DNA of 64,000 bases from Branchiostoma floridae (taxonomy: Eukaryota > Chordata > Leptocardii > Amphioxiformes > Branchiostomatidae), in the NCBI RefSeq assembly GCF_000003815.2, contig NC_049994.1:9709148-9773147 (forward strand), read 5' to 3'. Below are positions 36,398-48,625 of this stretch, one piece after another. The position numbers and the translations under genes are program-made. The notes beneath the pieces were generated by a model, which saw only the letters and a list, made by a program, of their open reading frames with translations, had not been told where the DNA came from and searched no databases. Numbering within the stretch: the first letter of the stretch is position 1; each line of letters opens with the position of its first letter.

Positions 36398-36414
36398 AGG
36401 TCATGTCAAGGTCA
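36398..36414 (+). promoter_or_regulatory. Perfect DR5 nuclear-receptor element (retinoic-acid-response type)
   Basis: AGGTCATGTCAAGGTCA consists of two consensus AGGTCA half-sites in direct repeat separated by five bases. This is the classical binding architecture of RAR/RXR heterodimers. The second half-site is also preceded by TCA, making TCAAGGTCA, an extended site suited to NR5A/ERR monomers. The surrounding ~100 bp (36340-36440) is GC-richer and free of repeats. The sequence match is exact; occupancy and the target gene are unknown. Confidence 0.55.
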
Positions 36415-37966
36415 GGTCGTGGCGGCGGTGAAGCCTGGAGGATTTCTTTCCATACTGCACGTTTGAAGTTGTGCTAATAAACTTTGTTGGCATGTGATGT
36501 GTTATAGATATCTTTGTTGTAGCGGTACTATAATTTGATGGGCCATTCAAATAGATGCAGTCAGTCAGTCATAGATGCAACAGACAAAAAAATGGGTCAG
36601 GAAAAATCTTTGATCTTTCCATCATCAAGAAGATCATTTTGAATCATTTATAACATTTGAATGAATGTTCATCTGTAACAGTTATTGACATTATAATAAA
36701 GCTTGTTGGTAAGCACTTAACTGCTGAAAATTTGGAAATAGCTTTTAACAAATCTCTGTATTTTTTCTTATCAAATAAAAAACTCTATAATTTCTTATCA
36801 AATACGTTTGCATGTACTATGTTCCTGACATTCTCCAGAGTTGTACACTGTTATCAAAATCTGCAGGGCCATTTCTTGCCCTTCAAGTTTTTACTGCCCA
36901 ACTCTGTCCGCAAGAATATTTGCTGACTACAGCACACTCGGTCGTTTGGAGGAGATTAAATGATCACCCGTACAGCAATAACAGCATATCAGTTTGGGGG
37001 AATATGGCTATCTTCCTTTCTGCTTCTAAGCAGAGGATCCCAGATGACTAAGTCTTTGATCCTTCCCCCTCTACCAATGACACGTCAGGTAATAAAATCC
37101 GTGCGTCGTAGGATTAACCGCCCGTGTGCGTTTCATACGGAATGATCGTGCTTCCTGGAGGGGATGTAAAAGCTTTATCCCAAATCTGCAGTTCTGCGGC
37201 GCGGGGAGATTTTATGAGAGACCTGCGACTGAGGTCTTCATGATGGACAGTCTGTACATGTATAAAAAGTTGAACACTTTGATAAAAAGTTTCTTGATGT
37301 CCGCTTCTGGTAGAGATTGCCAGTAACATCTACACTGTACATAGTAGTACAATCTTTATTGTACTGGTACACATTAAACTCCTTTAACCCGAGGTAGCTT
37401 TTTGGAACAAGATTTGTATCATGTACAAATTTAAACAAGGACTGTTCAGCTCCTGGTTCCTCCTACATTTAGTTGGTAACTCAAAGACAGCCTGTTTCAA
37501 AACTCAGTTTGGGTTGCACCTATTGTTCGGAAAGGTCGTAAAATGTGTGTCCTGTGTTCAAGGAGGTGCCTTGTGCATGTTAAAGGGAAAGGGCTCTCCT
37601 TGTAAAAAACTGTAACTAAAACGTAGAGGAAACTTGCTGCCCTACAAGTACACGTATATGTGCCACGAGTCTCTAAAAGGGTCTGAATTAACAAAGTCAA
37701 TAGAAATACTTTCAAAGCAGAACTTTTCTCATATTCTTTTAACCATTCTTTTGTTCAAGACACTCCATTATTTGGAAACATTGTTCAGCAAACTCCAATT
37801 GCCAGAAGGTAATAGAATTCCAAAATCACCAGAGTTGGCACCTGCTACATTTTTGGATAGGGCTCTGTAACCTGTGAACATCCTTTCGAGTTCGCAGACT
37901 CATGGAGCTACCTATTTTCCTGCTCTGCAACGCAGCTACACAGATAATCTACATGTTGTTCTTTAC

Positions 37967-38177
37967 CTGACTACCAGGTCTGGCAGTTAGGTCAATATAT
38001 AACTGACAGTGTATATACTCTTCATACATATACATGTCCAGCATCTGCCCTTGCCAAAACCAGTAGATGGTGACCTTGAAGCAAACCCCATAGCGATACA
38101 CTAATGTTCCATCTTCTAAAACATGTAACCTCCCAGTGGAGTTGTGTTTTACATCATAAAACAGGATTAAGTTTCTC
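37967..38177 (-). CDS. Candidate exon with 70-codon open frame, unidentified gene
   Basis: The minus strand is open from about 38220 down to a donor CAG|GTAAAGAA at 37966/37967, some 84 codons, of which 70 follow a plausible acceptor GGTCACAG|G at 38178. The frame includes aromatic-rich YWFWQGQMLDMYMYEEY and ends LTARPGSQ at the splice junction in phase 0, compatible with the 35724-35777 and 34710-34787 candidates. Part of the tyrosine/methionine run derives from ATGTATATGTATG, a low-complexity type common in this genome, so chance is a real alternative. No family was recognised. Confidence 0.3.
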
Positions 38178-38235
38178 CTGTGACCTATATGGGGATTACC
38201 CAGTCCGCATCTGCAACCATCACGGAGTTACTTAC

Positions 38236-38262
38236 CAAAGCTAATAGCAATACTAGACCCAT
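38236..38262 (-). CDS. Possible initial exon encoding a signal-peptide-like start
   Basis: On the minus strand ATG opens nine hydrophobic codons (MGLVLLLAL) ending at a strong donor TTG|GTAAGTAA. If unspliced the frame continues VSNSVMVADADWVIPI and stops. The start context has G at +4 but T at -3. The phase (0) does not fit the frame of the neighbouring 37967-38177 candidate, so if both are real another exon must intervene, or one of the two calls is wrong. Confidence 0.2.
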
Positions 38263-38269
38263 GAAATTT

Positions 38270-40655
38270 TAATGAGCATACAACATAATTGTGCACAGAG
38301 TAGACGCGAGATGATCTGGTATTAGCTTCAGTGTACAGAGTATTATTTTTCTGTGATGATAAAGCTAAGAGTATTAAGTAATACTATGAGGACATGGAAG
38401 TAGTTGGATGAATCCAGCTTTGATGATGTCGTTAAGATTACGATACAGAGAAATTAGTTCTTACTTAACTGATCATAGAAACAGATTCCAGACATGGTCT
38501 TTTATTTCCGAACATGTTATGATAGACAGTACTGCAAATAGAAGAATGTGCAACACTAGACTTTGGAAGGGAAAACAAAAAGACCTGTCACCCAAAGAAC
38601 GTAAAGGATAGGAACAGCAAAGCCACACATGGCATGCCATCATACTACAGGAAAAGATGAAAATGATTCTGAACCAGTTAAGTTCACTGAACTTCTGAAG
38701 AGCTAATCGTCCACTGGTCGTGACAATATAGAATATGTGTGCAGTATGTACAAGTTTACTGTAACAGGGGAATTCTCCAAGCTGTAGCTTGCATGTGGGG
38801 TGAAAGACAACAGCCAGAATCAAAACTCAGCTTCTTGACCAGAGGCAGGGTCACTAACTATTTGGCTACTGAAGAAATTGTGGCCATTACTGGGAAAAAT
38901 GGGAGTGAAAATTGCAGTGAGTCTACAATGTACATGTAGGAAGACAGCAATGCTTACTTATACAATTGTGATCTCTTTTGTAGTTTCCCATTGGTAGTGG
39001 TATGCTATTAAAAATGATTTATTAATTTAAGTGTACAGGAATTGCTGGGAGAAACTCATTGAAACAATGCCACCTTGTGATTTTGATGGAAACTACACGA
39101 AGCATAAAGATGAAGTTAAAAATCAACACCAAATGATGGTAAGAAATTTGGTAGTCTGAAACATCTCAATTTCTATGTACATGTGTAGACTGAACCCTAG
39201 ATTGCTGGACTTATTAACTGAAGTAATTGTAATCAAATAACTTCATGAATATTTCAAGGGATATATATCCTTAGGGAAATGAACAACGTTTAAACCCATA
39301 CTACTATACTATTAACAAACCAATGTACATGTATAGCTAAGGTGTTCAATCATGTAACTGAAACACTCCGCACTACAGTGAAATCAAGTAGCAGTGCCTC
39401 CTGATGATACTGAAATGAACTGCAGGGTACAAAACACAGGCATGATGTTGTGTAAATGACCAGCACACACACATACACTCACACACATATATAATAACAT
39501 ACATAAACATATATTTACACATATATATGTGCATACAATGTACATATGTATACATATATACATCTATGCAGCAAGGATAAGGTCAATACATTTTAGCTAA
39601 CACCAAAACACTCTTCTCTACATTTAAGACAAAACCTGACATAAGCAACAAAGTATTGCACTGTAGTTGCCCCCTTGAAATTTACACTTGTCCAGGGAAA
39701 TGGAAAGACAGTTAATTTTACTCAGCACTTAACATGTCATCTCTGGCCTGTTTACTGTCCCAATAACTAGTTTAATCTTATCTACTCTTCTTGCATTTCC
39801 GACATTACGTTTTAACTGATTTTTACGCCTTACGATAGCATCAGTCCTGCAATAAAAGTTCTAGCAAACTAGGTTTTATGACATATTGATCCGGGCAAAG
39901 CAAACGAAAACATTGGCCAGGTGGTCGGTTTATGCTTGCTTACAGGACACTGTAAATTTTAATATCGCAGTCAGTGATTTTAGCCTTTCAAAATAAAGGG
40001 AACAGTTTAAGGCATTTAATTTTTAAGACCAGGCGTGGGGAAAAATGTTCTCACTAGTGATCAGATGACTGCAGTCAAAATATGATAAAATATAAGCAGT
40101 TGAATAGTGACTGTCAAAATCGCTTGAATTAGGTCACAAGAATTACAGTGATGTCCTTGGTTTGCCATACCTTCAACACAACAATAACAGCTCCCCCTTG
40201 AGACAGTTGTGTGCTTTGCAGGTTCCACGAACCTTCACCAAACCCTGTTTTTCAGTTTCTTGAAATATCACTGTTAAATAGTATTTTTGCTCTGAAAATA
40301 AACACAGAGTGTCCTAAAAACTGTCTATTGACTACGAACCAAAGAAGTAAAATGGTATGGCCTTACAGTCTGTTTCCCATCATAGTCTTTGGTGCAATAT
40401 TGAAGAGATGGCTCCCATTGATAAGTTTGTTAATATTTCATGCATCTTCAATCCCATGTTAATATTTCAGAACCACCCTGATTGCGTGTGGTGACGGCAA
40501 CCTATGTATGGGTAAGGTTATGATTTATAACATTGAGTTGAAAAAAATGCACACACCATACCATTCAAAACTGCATTGTAACAATATACCCAAATTGTTA
40601 GATGGCTCTAACTTCTGAATCACATGGTTGACAATTTGAAGCCCAAACAAGCCGT
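38270..40655. other. Non-coding stretch with AC/AT microsatellite
   Basis: No gene recognised. A compound microsatellite of ACACAT, TATATA and CATATGTATACATATATACA type occupies roughly 39463-39562. The plus-strand open frame at 38408-38611 and the minus-strand one at 38473-38823 are AT-rich overlaps without recognisable content. Confidence 0.4.
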
Positions 40656-40657
40656 TT

Positions 40658-40862
40658 GAACAAAGTCTTCTTCGTTATACAACCTTCTTTAATTCTTCAG
40701 TAAATGTTTTGACAACCATCTGTCGCCTTCATCAGTACAAAATGGAACAAAATTAATACTATCCGCGTTATATGAAATGTTTCATTTTGTACAGATGAAG
40801 GTGATGGATGGTTTTACTGAAGAATTAAAGATGGCTGTGTAAAGAAGAAGACTGTGCTCAAT
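40658..40862. mobile_element. Foldback element (~205 bp)
   Basis: The left arm (40658-40750) and the right arm (40780-40862) are inverted copies sharing TCTTTAATTCTTCAGTAAA, ACCATC, CCTTCATC and GTACAAAATG words, with a ~30-bp loop. The arms end in GTCTTCTTC. The long arms and minimal loop define a foldback or miniature transposon. A target duplication was not determined. Confidence 0.75.
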
Positions 40863-42519
40863 TGATCTACCAACCTGATGAAACTACATTGTATTTACGA
40901 ACAAACAAGGCATTGTTCCAAATCCTGATTTGCAGTTACCGTAGCTTAACATTCGTATACATGTACAAAATGTATCTATACCACTCAAATACTTCACTTC
41001 TGCCAAGCGCAATATGTGTTTCACAATACAGAGCCAGGATTCCATTAGCTTGACAAACTAACATATCAAATATTTTCTGCAAGTTACAGATTATAACAGG
41101 TGCATGTTTTGGACCATGGCAGAACAATTAACTGTGCTAACGATGGATGAACATAATCATCATCAACTAACTGTAAAAACACAAATTTTCATCAAACTGA
41201 TGTAGAGTTTAGATACAAATGTACCAAACCATACAATAGAACATTGTACAAAACAGGTTGCCTCATGTTATTCTAATCATTCCAGTAACATTTAATCCAT
41301 GATTACTTCACCTTACTGAGGTTTTACCCCCCCACACAAGGCCTAGGCAGATTGTGGATAAGCCATAAGACAAATTGAACTCCTTTTGCCCGAAGCCTTA
41401 ATATCCGGTATTCTCGGAGGGGCCCAGACTAAGTCGGAGCTGACGAAGATCAATACATCAGGAGTAACAACTTCAGGCAAAACAAGAACCTGGAAATGAT
41501 TGCTGCAAACTTTCTCTTGTATAAGGACTAATTAGAATAGTTGGGTACTATAGAGTTTTCCGTGTGAAAAATATAATTGGTAAATTTAAAAGTGGAGTGA
41601 TGATAATATTTTGGTGCTTAGTCATACTAGTATGAGGGAGAGGGATTGTTTTCCAGTAACTGTTCTTATGATGATTTTTATCAGAATTGATCTAAAAATC
41701 TCGAAATATCTCCTTGTTAAACTTTAAGAGTACCAGTATGCAAATACATGTGTATACAACATGTATGTAAGTAAGAATTCTTCTTGTAACAAAACAACAA
41801 AATTATGTATCATATTTATTGCCCTTCTTCCTCTGATATTCTGAAATTTTCTGTACACTACAAGTTAGAAATTTAGATTTAGAAAGTTAATGAACAAGAA
41901 ATATTCTGCACCACCTGCTTCACTTAGACATTATATTACCCCTAGAAAATGACTACTTGATGTGGGTATAAAAAATGACATTAATTTGTTACCGGCAGAG
42001 CTCATTTGTCAGATGCTGACAGATGCTCTAGGGCGAAGGAGAGAAAAGAGAGACTGTAATTTTCTGGTCCGCAATTAATCATGGATGACATTTTGGCAAC
42101 GTCAACAACTTTTCTACCCGGAAGGCTTGAGATTACGGATGACTTACAGTGCCAAAAAAATTAAGGAAACTGCAGAAGAGATTTGGTTTGGCTAGCTTTC
42201 AGAATTTGAATGGAAATACAGCGTACCATCAGTTGTAATTATGATAATAATTAAAGACAACCAAAACAGGAAATTGGTGCCAAAAGAATCAATTCCACCA
42301 ATCAATTTGCAGCTTGCTAGTAGAATAAATTATGCCATTTTTTTCAGCTCAAGGACTTCAATACAATCATCTAAAGAACAAAATTTGATAAGTTGAATTT
42401 GAAAGAAAAACAGTCACACGTCGAAATTTCAAAAACCAGATTCATCCTTGGCGTCACTGAAATCAGGCGAAGCTAGATCTGTAGACTCTGTCATCCAATA
42501 ACAGCTATTCTCTCCAAGC

Positions 42520-42960
42520 CTTTGATGAACGAGGACAGGTTAACCCTTCCCATCCTTTCCTCCGTTGTTCCCAACAGATTATCTTTGATAACAAGAAAAC
42601 AGAAGCCCCTCCATTCTCCACCTCTGACACCTGCGGGTGACCCAACGGATACCTCCCACCGATCGCGCCTCCCTGTTGGCATGTACATAACACCCGTCAG
42701 ACTTATCCCATTGATCCAACAGATACTTTCAGTAACTAAGAGCTTCTCAGCGCAAATCCGGGGCAATTTGCAGCAGGCTACGCTCTTCTTTGTGTCTGAC
42801 AAGTCGGGTTATATCAGGTCATCTATCACCACTCCAGTAGGACCCACCGCAGGGACGACGAGATTAAACTGTGTCTGTTGGATGAGTTTACGATCGACAG
42901 TGCGTAATTACTTTTCGGCAAGCGTCCAGAGAATCTTTGAGAGGATGAAGAGGGGTGTTA
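42520..42960. promoter_or_regulatory. GC-richer island overlapping a 180-codon open frame
   Basis: Balanced composition and absence of repeats distinguish this block from its surroundings. The plus strand is open from 42522 to 43064 (180 codons), the longest plus-strand frame outside the LINE. Its content is not recognised, it lacks domain-like periodicity, and the minus strand is also open for 103 codons, as expected for GC-richer non-coding DNA. A conserved regulatory element is preferred; an unknown exon is possible. Confidence 0.25.
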
Positions 42961-43936
42961 ACTTTGGGAATGTATCAAACTTAAATGAATCCAAGGACAA
43001 CGACTCACCACAGAAATATTCTCGTAGGGAATACCGTGGGTGTATCACTAGGTACGATCTCTGAGAGGATAAATCTAACACAAGACCTAAAGAGATCAAG
43101 GCCACAGGGGCTTGATTTGATCCTTCTTTTTTGTCAGCCAAAGATAAGCCTCTCAAAAAACCAATGGACATCAAAGCACTGCATGATGGTCTTTTCACCT
43201 TAGCCTGGAGGAGTTTGGATGTGGCTTCAGTGAGAAAAAACCTTAAGTTTGAACCTCAAAACATTCTGAGTGGAAAACATAAGCATTAACTTTGTTTCTG
43301 CACATTGGAGAATATGACAAGATAGGCGACTGTTCTGAAAAGTTGAATCAGAACAGTAATATAAATAAAAATGTGTGATCTTTTGGCAGGGTCACACTTC
43401 CAAACCTGAACAAAAAATGAAATAGCCTATCAAGAAATATACACATGATGCTCAGGACTGTTTTTCTTTAGGTTTTGAGTCAAAATTTATCTTTCATATC
43501 ATACCTGGCTGTCTGTTTGCCTATGTGACCTTGGCATTACCATTACTAGGACATTTTCATACAGTAAAACAGCCTTTCCTTGTCCTGTCCTTGGTGCTGA
43601 AACCTGGATTTTCTGTAAATGTCTCAAGGCTAAGCAGATACCTTGTCCTTGCTCAAAATAGAAACATGCAACTTGCAATTCACACATGGTTTTCAGAATT
43701 TGCATGTAAAACATTCTGAACATACAATTTTGAATGTAGAAAATATTATGGACATGTGTCCAGACACAGGTCCAGAGGTGAGTTCAGATGCTGGTATAGA
43801 TGATGATCCAAACATATATTGTACGGATTTTCAAACTTGTACGCAAAACATGTAATTTCGCATGAAACCAACAAAAAGTATTTTGAGCATCATTGTTGTA
43901 CGCTGGGCAAGTTATCACAACCCGGGACATCAACTC

Positions 43937-44095
43937 CCCCCCCCCACGTCACCACTTGCGGGGTTATCTGGGGGTAGTGATGATGATGATGATGATGACA
44001 GAGTGAAGTCAAGTTTATTGCACAATGATTGCAACAGGTACAATGTATGGCAAACAACATGTATCATTAACATGTATCACAAACTATCTACATAA
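43937..44095 (-). mobile_element. LINE 3' end with (TCA)n tail
   Basis: Read on the minus strand, GTGCAATAAACTTGACTTCA, carrying an AATAAA word, leads into a TCA trinucleotide tail (43978-43999). This is the usual finish of CR1/L2-type elements in invertebrate chordates. It adjoins a C10 run (43937-43946). No coding part is visible upstream. Confidence 0.55.
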
Positions 44096-44099
44096 TTTA

Positions 44100-46230
44100 G
44101 TGTACTAATCTAACATCATTACTTAATACGCAATATGGTGGCACAGTGCATTTCACATTGCTATGGCACGACTTCACATGATCCCAACGGTGTGTTTGTA
44201 ACCACTTTACATCCAAAGTCTCCAGACTTCAGCAGCAAATTACCACGGCTCCAGCAAGCCTCAGGGGCTCCTCACAGAGTGATAACAACAGGCTTTTACC
44301 CATCCCCACCTGATGTAACCTGGAAGGACCAACCTCGTGTTCCTGTGACAGTCCCATAAATCACAACACCTTTGATGCTGGGGCAATTATAGGCTTGCCA
44401 TGAACAAACACCACACAACAGTTGGTCTAAATTAATGAGGAAAGTTTGGTACGAGTTTTATGGAAATAAAGAAAAGCATATCAAAATCTTATGATAAGCA
44501 TTTCAGAAAAACCAAGTCACGAAATTGGTAACAGAAAATGCCATGCACAATTGATGATACAAGCAATGGGAAATACTTGGTAAGAATTTAATTATGATAT
44601 TTATAATTACGTTATATATACTAACACTCAATACATGTAAAAGATAGAACCCAATAATATAAAGCTACTGGCAGTATGGAATTTCCCATATACACTTTAC
44701 AATATATGCTTGAAAGAAAATATATTCTAGTATTCAAACTAGAAAAGCAATTTTTTGTTGCAAAAATGCAAACAGAATGTTTTCCCTATAGCCCTTTGGC
44801 AAGCTAACTTCAATACAATACCATTAGGCTCCGATAGCATTGCAAGTAAAACAAAGACAATTGCATCTACTTGGTTGGGGGAACAGATCATTAGGATAAT
44901 CATACTATACCATTAGTCTTGTCCAAAAGTTTAGTGTACTAGATTAGAAAAATGCTCATATTCACAATATACAGATAACATCCTTAACCAGTTCTTAGCT
45001 CTGATTGGTCCATGGTAGATCTAAGCTCTGATTTGCTCCTGACAGAAGAATAAGAAAGTAGAACACACAAGCAAAAACAATATGTATTCTCCACTAGCGG
45101 GAAAATAACTGATAAAGTATGCCATTGTATTAAAGCAAGAGTTATAGCCTTTCTCACCATTTTGACAAGCTTCAGCAACAAGTGCGTTACGTAGGAGCCA
45201 ACTTAAGGACAAAAGAATGCCATACAAACGACCCAGTGCTTTTTAGCATGCCTGTGGGGTTTCTGACTTTATCAAATGATGCATGGTTCTTTCACCACTG
45301 ACCTAATTGAGAATTGATTTTTACTCTGTACTTAAGTGACGGATGGGCAAATCAACTGCTGTAAATCAGTTGCTAATGGCACTAATTTTCACAACAGTTC
45401 ATTTCACTTTTCCCCACAGTCACAGCTCAAGGTATAAATCTCATCAATTTATTGATGCTTTCTTCGGCAGATGCAGTTATTAGAATAATCAGAATACTGT
45501 GAAGGATACTTCAGTAGAAAACACAAGCTGAAAGAAAAGTTAACTTTCTGCATACAAAAAATTGTACAATTTCAACTCCCACCCTAACCCAAAATTGAAC
45601 TTTTCTTGGTACAATTCTTAAAATAAAAAAGTTTTTACACCTACAAAAGAGAAGGGTCATTTACAAAACTTCAATTTGAACATTTCCTCAACATCATACT
45701 AGTTCCATTTTGGGATTTTACAAATCAAAATGATTCACTCATACTATCAAACCGTCCCTGTAACGGACTAAATGGTTTTCAGTCTTCCTAAAACTGATCA
45801 AAAGAAAGGTTACCTACTCCAGAGGATACAGAAGTGCTGCTGTTGGGAGATGCATTGGTATTTGAGTATATGGGGTCATTTCATTTCACAAAATTTAAAG
45901 ACAAAGTCAAAGAGAACTGACATTTCCTGGTATAGGACAAAAGAAAGGTCTTGATCGAGAAAAAAATGTCAAGCAATTTGAGTCCTCGAATGTGGAAATG
46001 TCTTATCCCCAGAACTATCCCAATCTTATTCATCCAGAATATCAGAGGACTTCTTTTTAAGTATCTGACATTTAAAACAATCACACGGCTGAACTGTAAT
46101 GGCAGTTAAAGAAGTATGCGGCGATGTAGTGGTTAGCAATACCACTGATAGACCATAAGATTAGAAAGATAAAGGCATTTGTAGCTCCTTCGTTGATATA
46201 CATATCATGTAAATCGTACCATACATTTAT
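44100..46230. other. Non-coding stretch, no gene recognised
   Basis: The first 260 bp (44135-44359) contain a 74-codon plus-strand frame with a proline-rich end, unrecognised and without splice sites. The remainder is AT-rich with no element ends found. Confidence 0.35.
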
Positions 46231-46234
46231 ATAG

Positions 46235-46563
46235 CAGGGCTCGAAATACTTAGTGGTGCAGGTAACACTGAAAATTACCTGCATCAGACAAATTTTACCT
46301 GCACCACTCTGAATTTAGGAAGTATGGAACATGCTAAAATTGTTCAGGAACCATTGCTATTTTTTTCTTTTATACTTTATAGCTGGTAACAGTCAATGCA
46401 GCTAATAACAATCCATATACACCTACATCATAAGGACATCTATAAAACCCAGTACATGGACCAGTGCAGGTAAGGTGCAGGCAAACACCAGAAATACCTG
46501 CACAGCTCCAATTTTACCTGCACTAACCTGCATATACCAGCACTAACCTGCATTTGAGCCCTT
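46235..46563. mobile_element. hAT-like miniature element (CAGGGCTCGAAAT ends)
   Basis: It starts CAGGGCTCGAAATAC and ends CATTTGAGCCCT, imperfect inverted termini. The interior is built from repeated ACCTGCA and TGCAGGT words, often GTGCAGGTAA. CAGGG termini are typical of hAT elements, but no 8-bp target duplication was found, so the superfamily is inferred. A partial relative lies at 54639-54735. Confidence 0.6.
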
Positions 46564-46935
46564 TCAATCATGTGACCACAGTTGTATTCTAGTACATAAC
46601 ATGAATAAAGTCATGAAAACGCAACAAAATCTGCCTTTCTTGATATGACAACAATCATTAGATCACGGCACGTCAAAATTCAGTACCGGAAATTAGATCA
46701 ACGCACTTCTTCATTGATTTGTTCCAGCAGCTCTGCTTTTGTTCTGATGGCACCAATAGATGCCAGGCTTTGAAGCTCCAGGAGAATCCTATAATCACTC
46801 CTGATTACTGAGACTGATCAATGGCTGGCATATTTACAATCATGAAGAAACATGCCAGTAATGCTACTGGTAATACACGCTCTGGTAAAAATGCATATAT
46901 CACATAGATACTATGATGTCTATGTTAATGTAGTA

Positions 46936-47137
46936 CTGTAAATGCAGAAATGTTCGAGGTGGTTTTAGGTCTGCAGTGGCCACCGCAAAGTTAAATCACC
47001 ACGAACATTTTTCCATGGCAGTAAGAGACTACAGTGCATGGTGCTACCACGAACTTTTAACTTTATACCGAACTTTATAACAGTCATTTTCCCGCTACTG
47101 CAAAATTAAATCTCTGCAAACTTGAATGCATTTACAG
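46936..47137. mobile_element. TA-flanked miniature element, CTGTAAATGC family, copy 1
   Basis: Termini CTGTAAATGCA and TGCATTTACAG are perfect inverses and are flanked by TA on both sides (46934-46935, 47138-47139), as in Tc1/mariner-type insertions. The 202-bp interior is shared with the copy at 58081-58288, including TGGCAGTAAGAGACTACAGT and GCATGGTGCTACC. There is no coding capacity. Confidence 0.85.
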
Positions 47138-47362
47138 TATCAAGTTTTTATACATCTTTTACCATTGCCTTAGCAATGTAAGGGGGATGCTATTGCCTTT
47201 CAGCTGTAATTACCAGAAACATTGATTCAACCTGATCCTAAAATCGAAGTTGATGAGAGAGAAGAAATTAGCCTTGTACCCTCTTAATGAGGACCCGGTG
47301 CATGTACCATGTAACTTGATACACTCTGATATCAAAGCAGAAATCGAAATACTTTTCCAGCC

Positions 47363-47386
47363 ATGGCTGCAACCCTGGCAACCAAG
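47363..47386 (+). CDS. Possible initial coding exon (MAATLATK)
   Basis: An ATG in excellent context (CAGCCATGG) opens eight codons ending exactly at a strong donor AAG|GTAAGAAT. The pyrimidine-rich stretch ending CTTTTCCAG before CCATGG would equally make a 26-bp internal exon. No partner exon was found downstream. The combination of start context and donor is striking, but such a short segment can arise by chance. Confidence 0.2.
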
Positions 47387-48447
47387 GTAAGAATCTATGT
47401 TGTCTAGGCTGTTACATGTAACAGTGATTTGAGTATTTTTGTTGGGTTGTTTACTTGAAGCTCTATTTATTGAACAGCGCAGAAACAGGCACTTTCCACT
47501 AAGGATAAGAGGGAGGAAATAAGGATCATACAAAATATAACGAAGATACGGATTACAAGATTGAAGTCCATATAAATCAATAAATATTTCAAAACATTTG
47601 ACATTCTTCCACCAAATTTCTGGCGTCCTGTACTACACATATATACCCTATATAAACTATTGCTAGTAATTGTAATGTGAGATATGTGAAATAAGTGGTA
47701 TCACTTCGATTTTGAGTCATTTATGGGAAAGTTGAACAACACAAAAGTTTCAGCACCAAGGGCAGACCAAGCTGATAATCTGGGGAATGACATAGGGTGA
47801 ACAGTTGAAAAACTGGAAGATTTATCACACCATTGTGGCTTAACAACTTCCTATGAGATCATCGAAGAGGTCAACTGATAGACGTACAGTCTCTTTTGTG
47901 TAGACTCAGTGGAACCTTGACTGCCATTATTGAAAAATATGCAGATTTTATCCACAGTGCTTCTGGCATGGTGCTCCCTTGCTGCTCCCCAACTTTGTCT
48001 CACCATAGCAGCTGAGATGATTACAGCAATCTCCTGATCTATGCCTGCGGGGAGAGTACAGAAGCCTCCCTGCATATAATATCCTTATCTACGTCAAGTA
48101 AAGGAGGACAGTAGGTTCTGTTGTGCAGAAGGATTTACGGTTGCACTTAGTAGGAACTGGGTACTAAATACAGGAATGCGGTTTGGCGGTCTTACAGCAC
48201 TAGCATATTTTGAATCTACCCCAAAGGAGTGTCTTTTATGTCTTTGCGTCTGATGGTGTATGTTGTTCGTGTGGCTGTTTCTATGCCATACATCCTACAT
48301 GCTGCTGCTGTGATTTATCCACTAGCTGTGTTGTTTCGGTCATGTACATGTATCATATTCACTTTACAGTTCATTGTTTTCTTTGTAAGGCCATGTCGAT
48401 CTGATCATATGGATAACATGCACACATCCTGGCACTCACTACATGTA

Positions 48448-48625
48448 CAGTCAAACCTGTATTAGGGGCCACCTCTACAGAGGGGCCACCTGCCCATAGT
48501 GGCCACTTTTTGTCGGTCCCTTGGGTATTTTATCTACAAGTTGCCACCTCTATACAGAGGCCACCTGTCTATAGTGGCCACATTTGTCCGGTCCCTTGAG
48601 TGGCCACTATAGACAGGTTTGACTG
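48448..48625. mobile_element. CAGTCAAACCTGT miniature element, 178-bp copy
   Basis: Perfect inverted termini CAGTCAAACCTGT/ACAGGTTTGACTG are flanked by TA (48446-48447, 48626-48627). Subterminal repeats of GGCCACCT and AGTGGCCAC carry GTCGGTCCCTTGGG. The sequence equals the two ends of the 907-bp copy at 55019-55925 in opposite orientation, so this is an internally deleted relative. It is a Tc1/mariner-like non-autonomous element by its TA target and CAGT ends. Confidence 0.85.

Noticed and set aside
42522-43064. 180-codon plus-strand open frame as a gene
   Set aside because: No recognisable domain, no splice sites, the opposite strand is also open for 103 codons, and the block is GC-richer, which lengthens chance frames. 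Kept only as a compositional island.
47210-47533. 107-codon minus-strand open frame ending at a GT
   Set aside because: No recognisable content and a weak donor; most likely chance.
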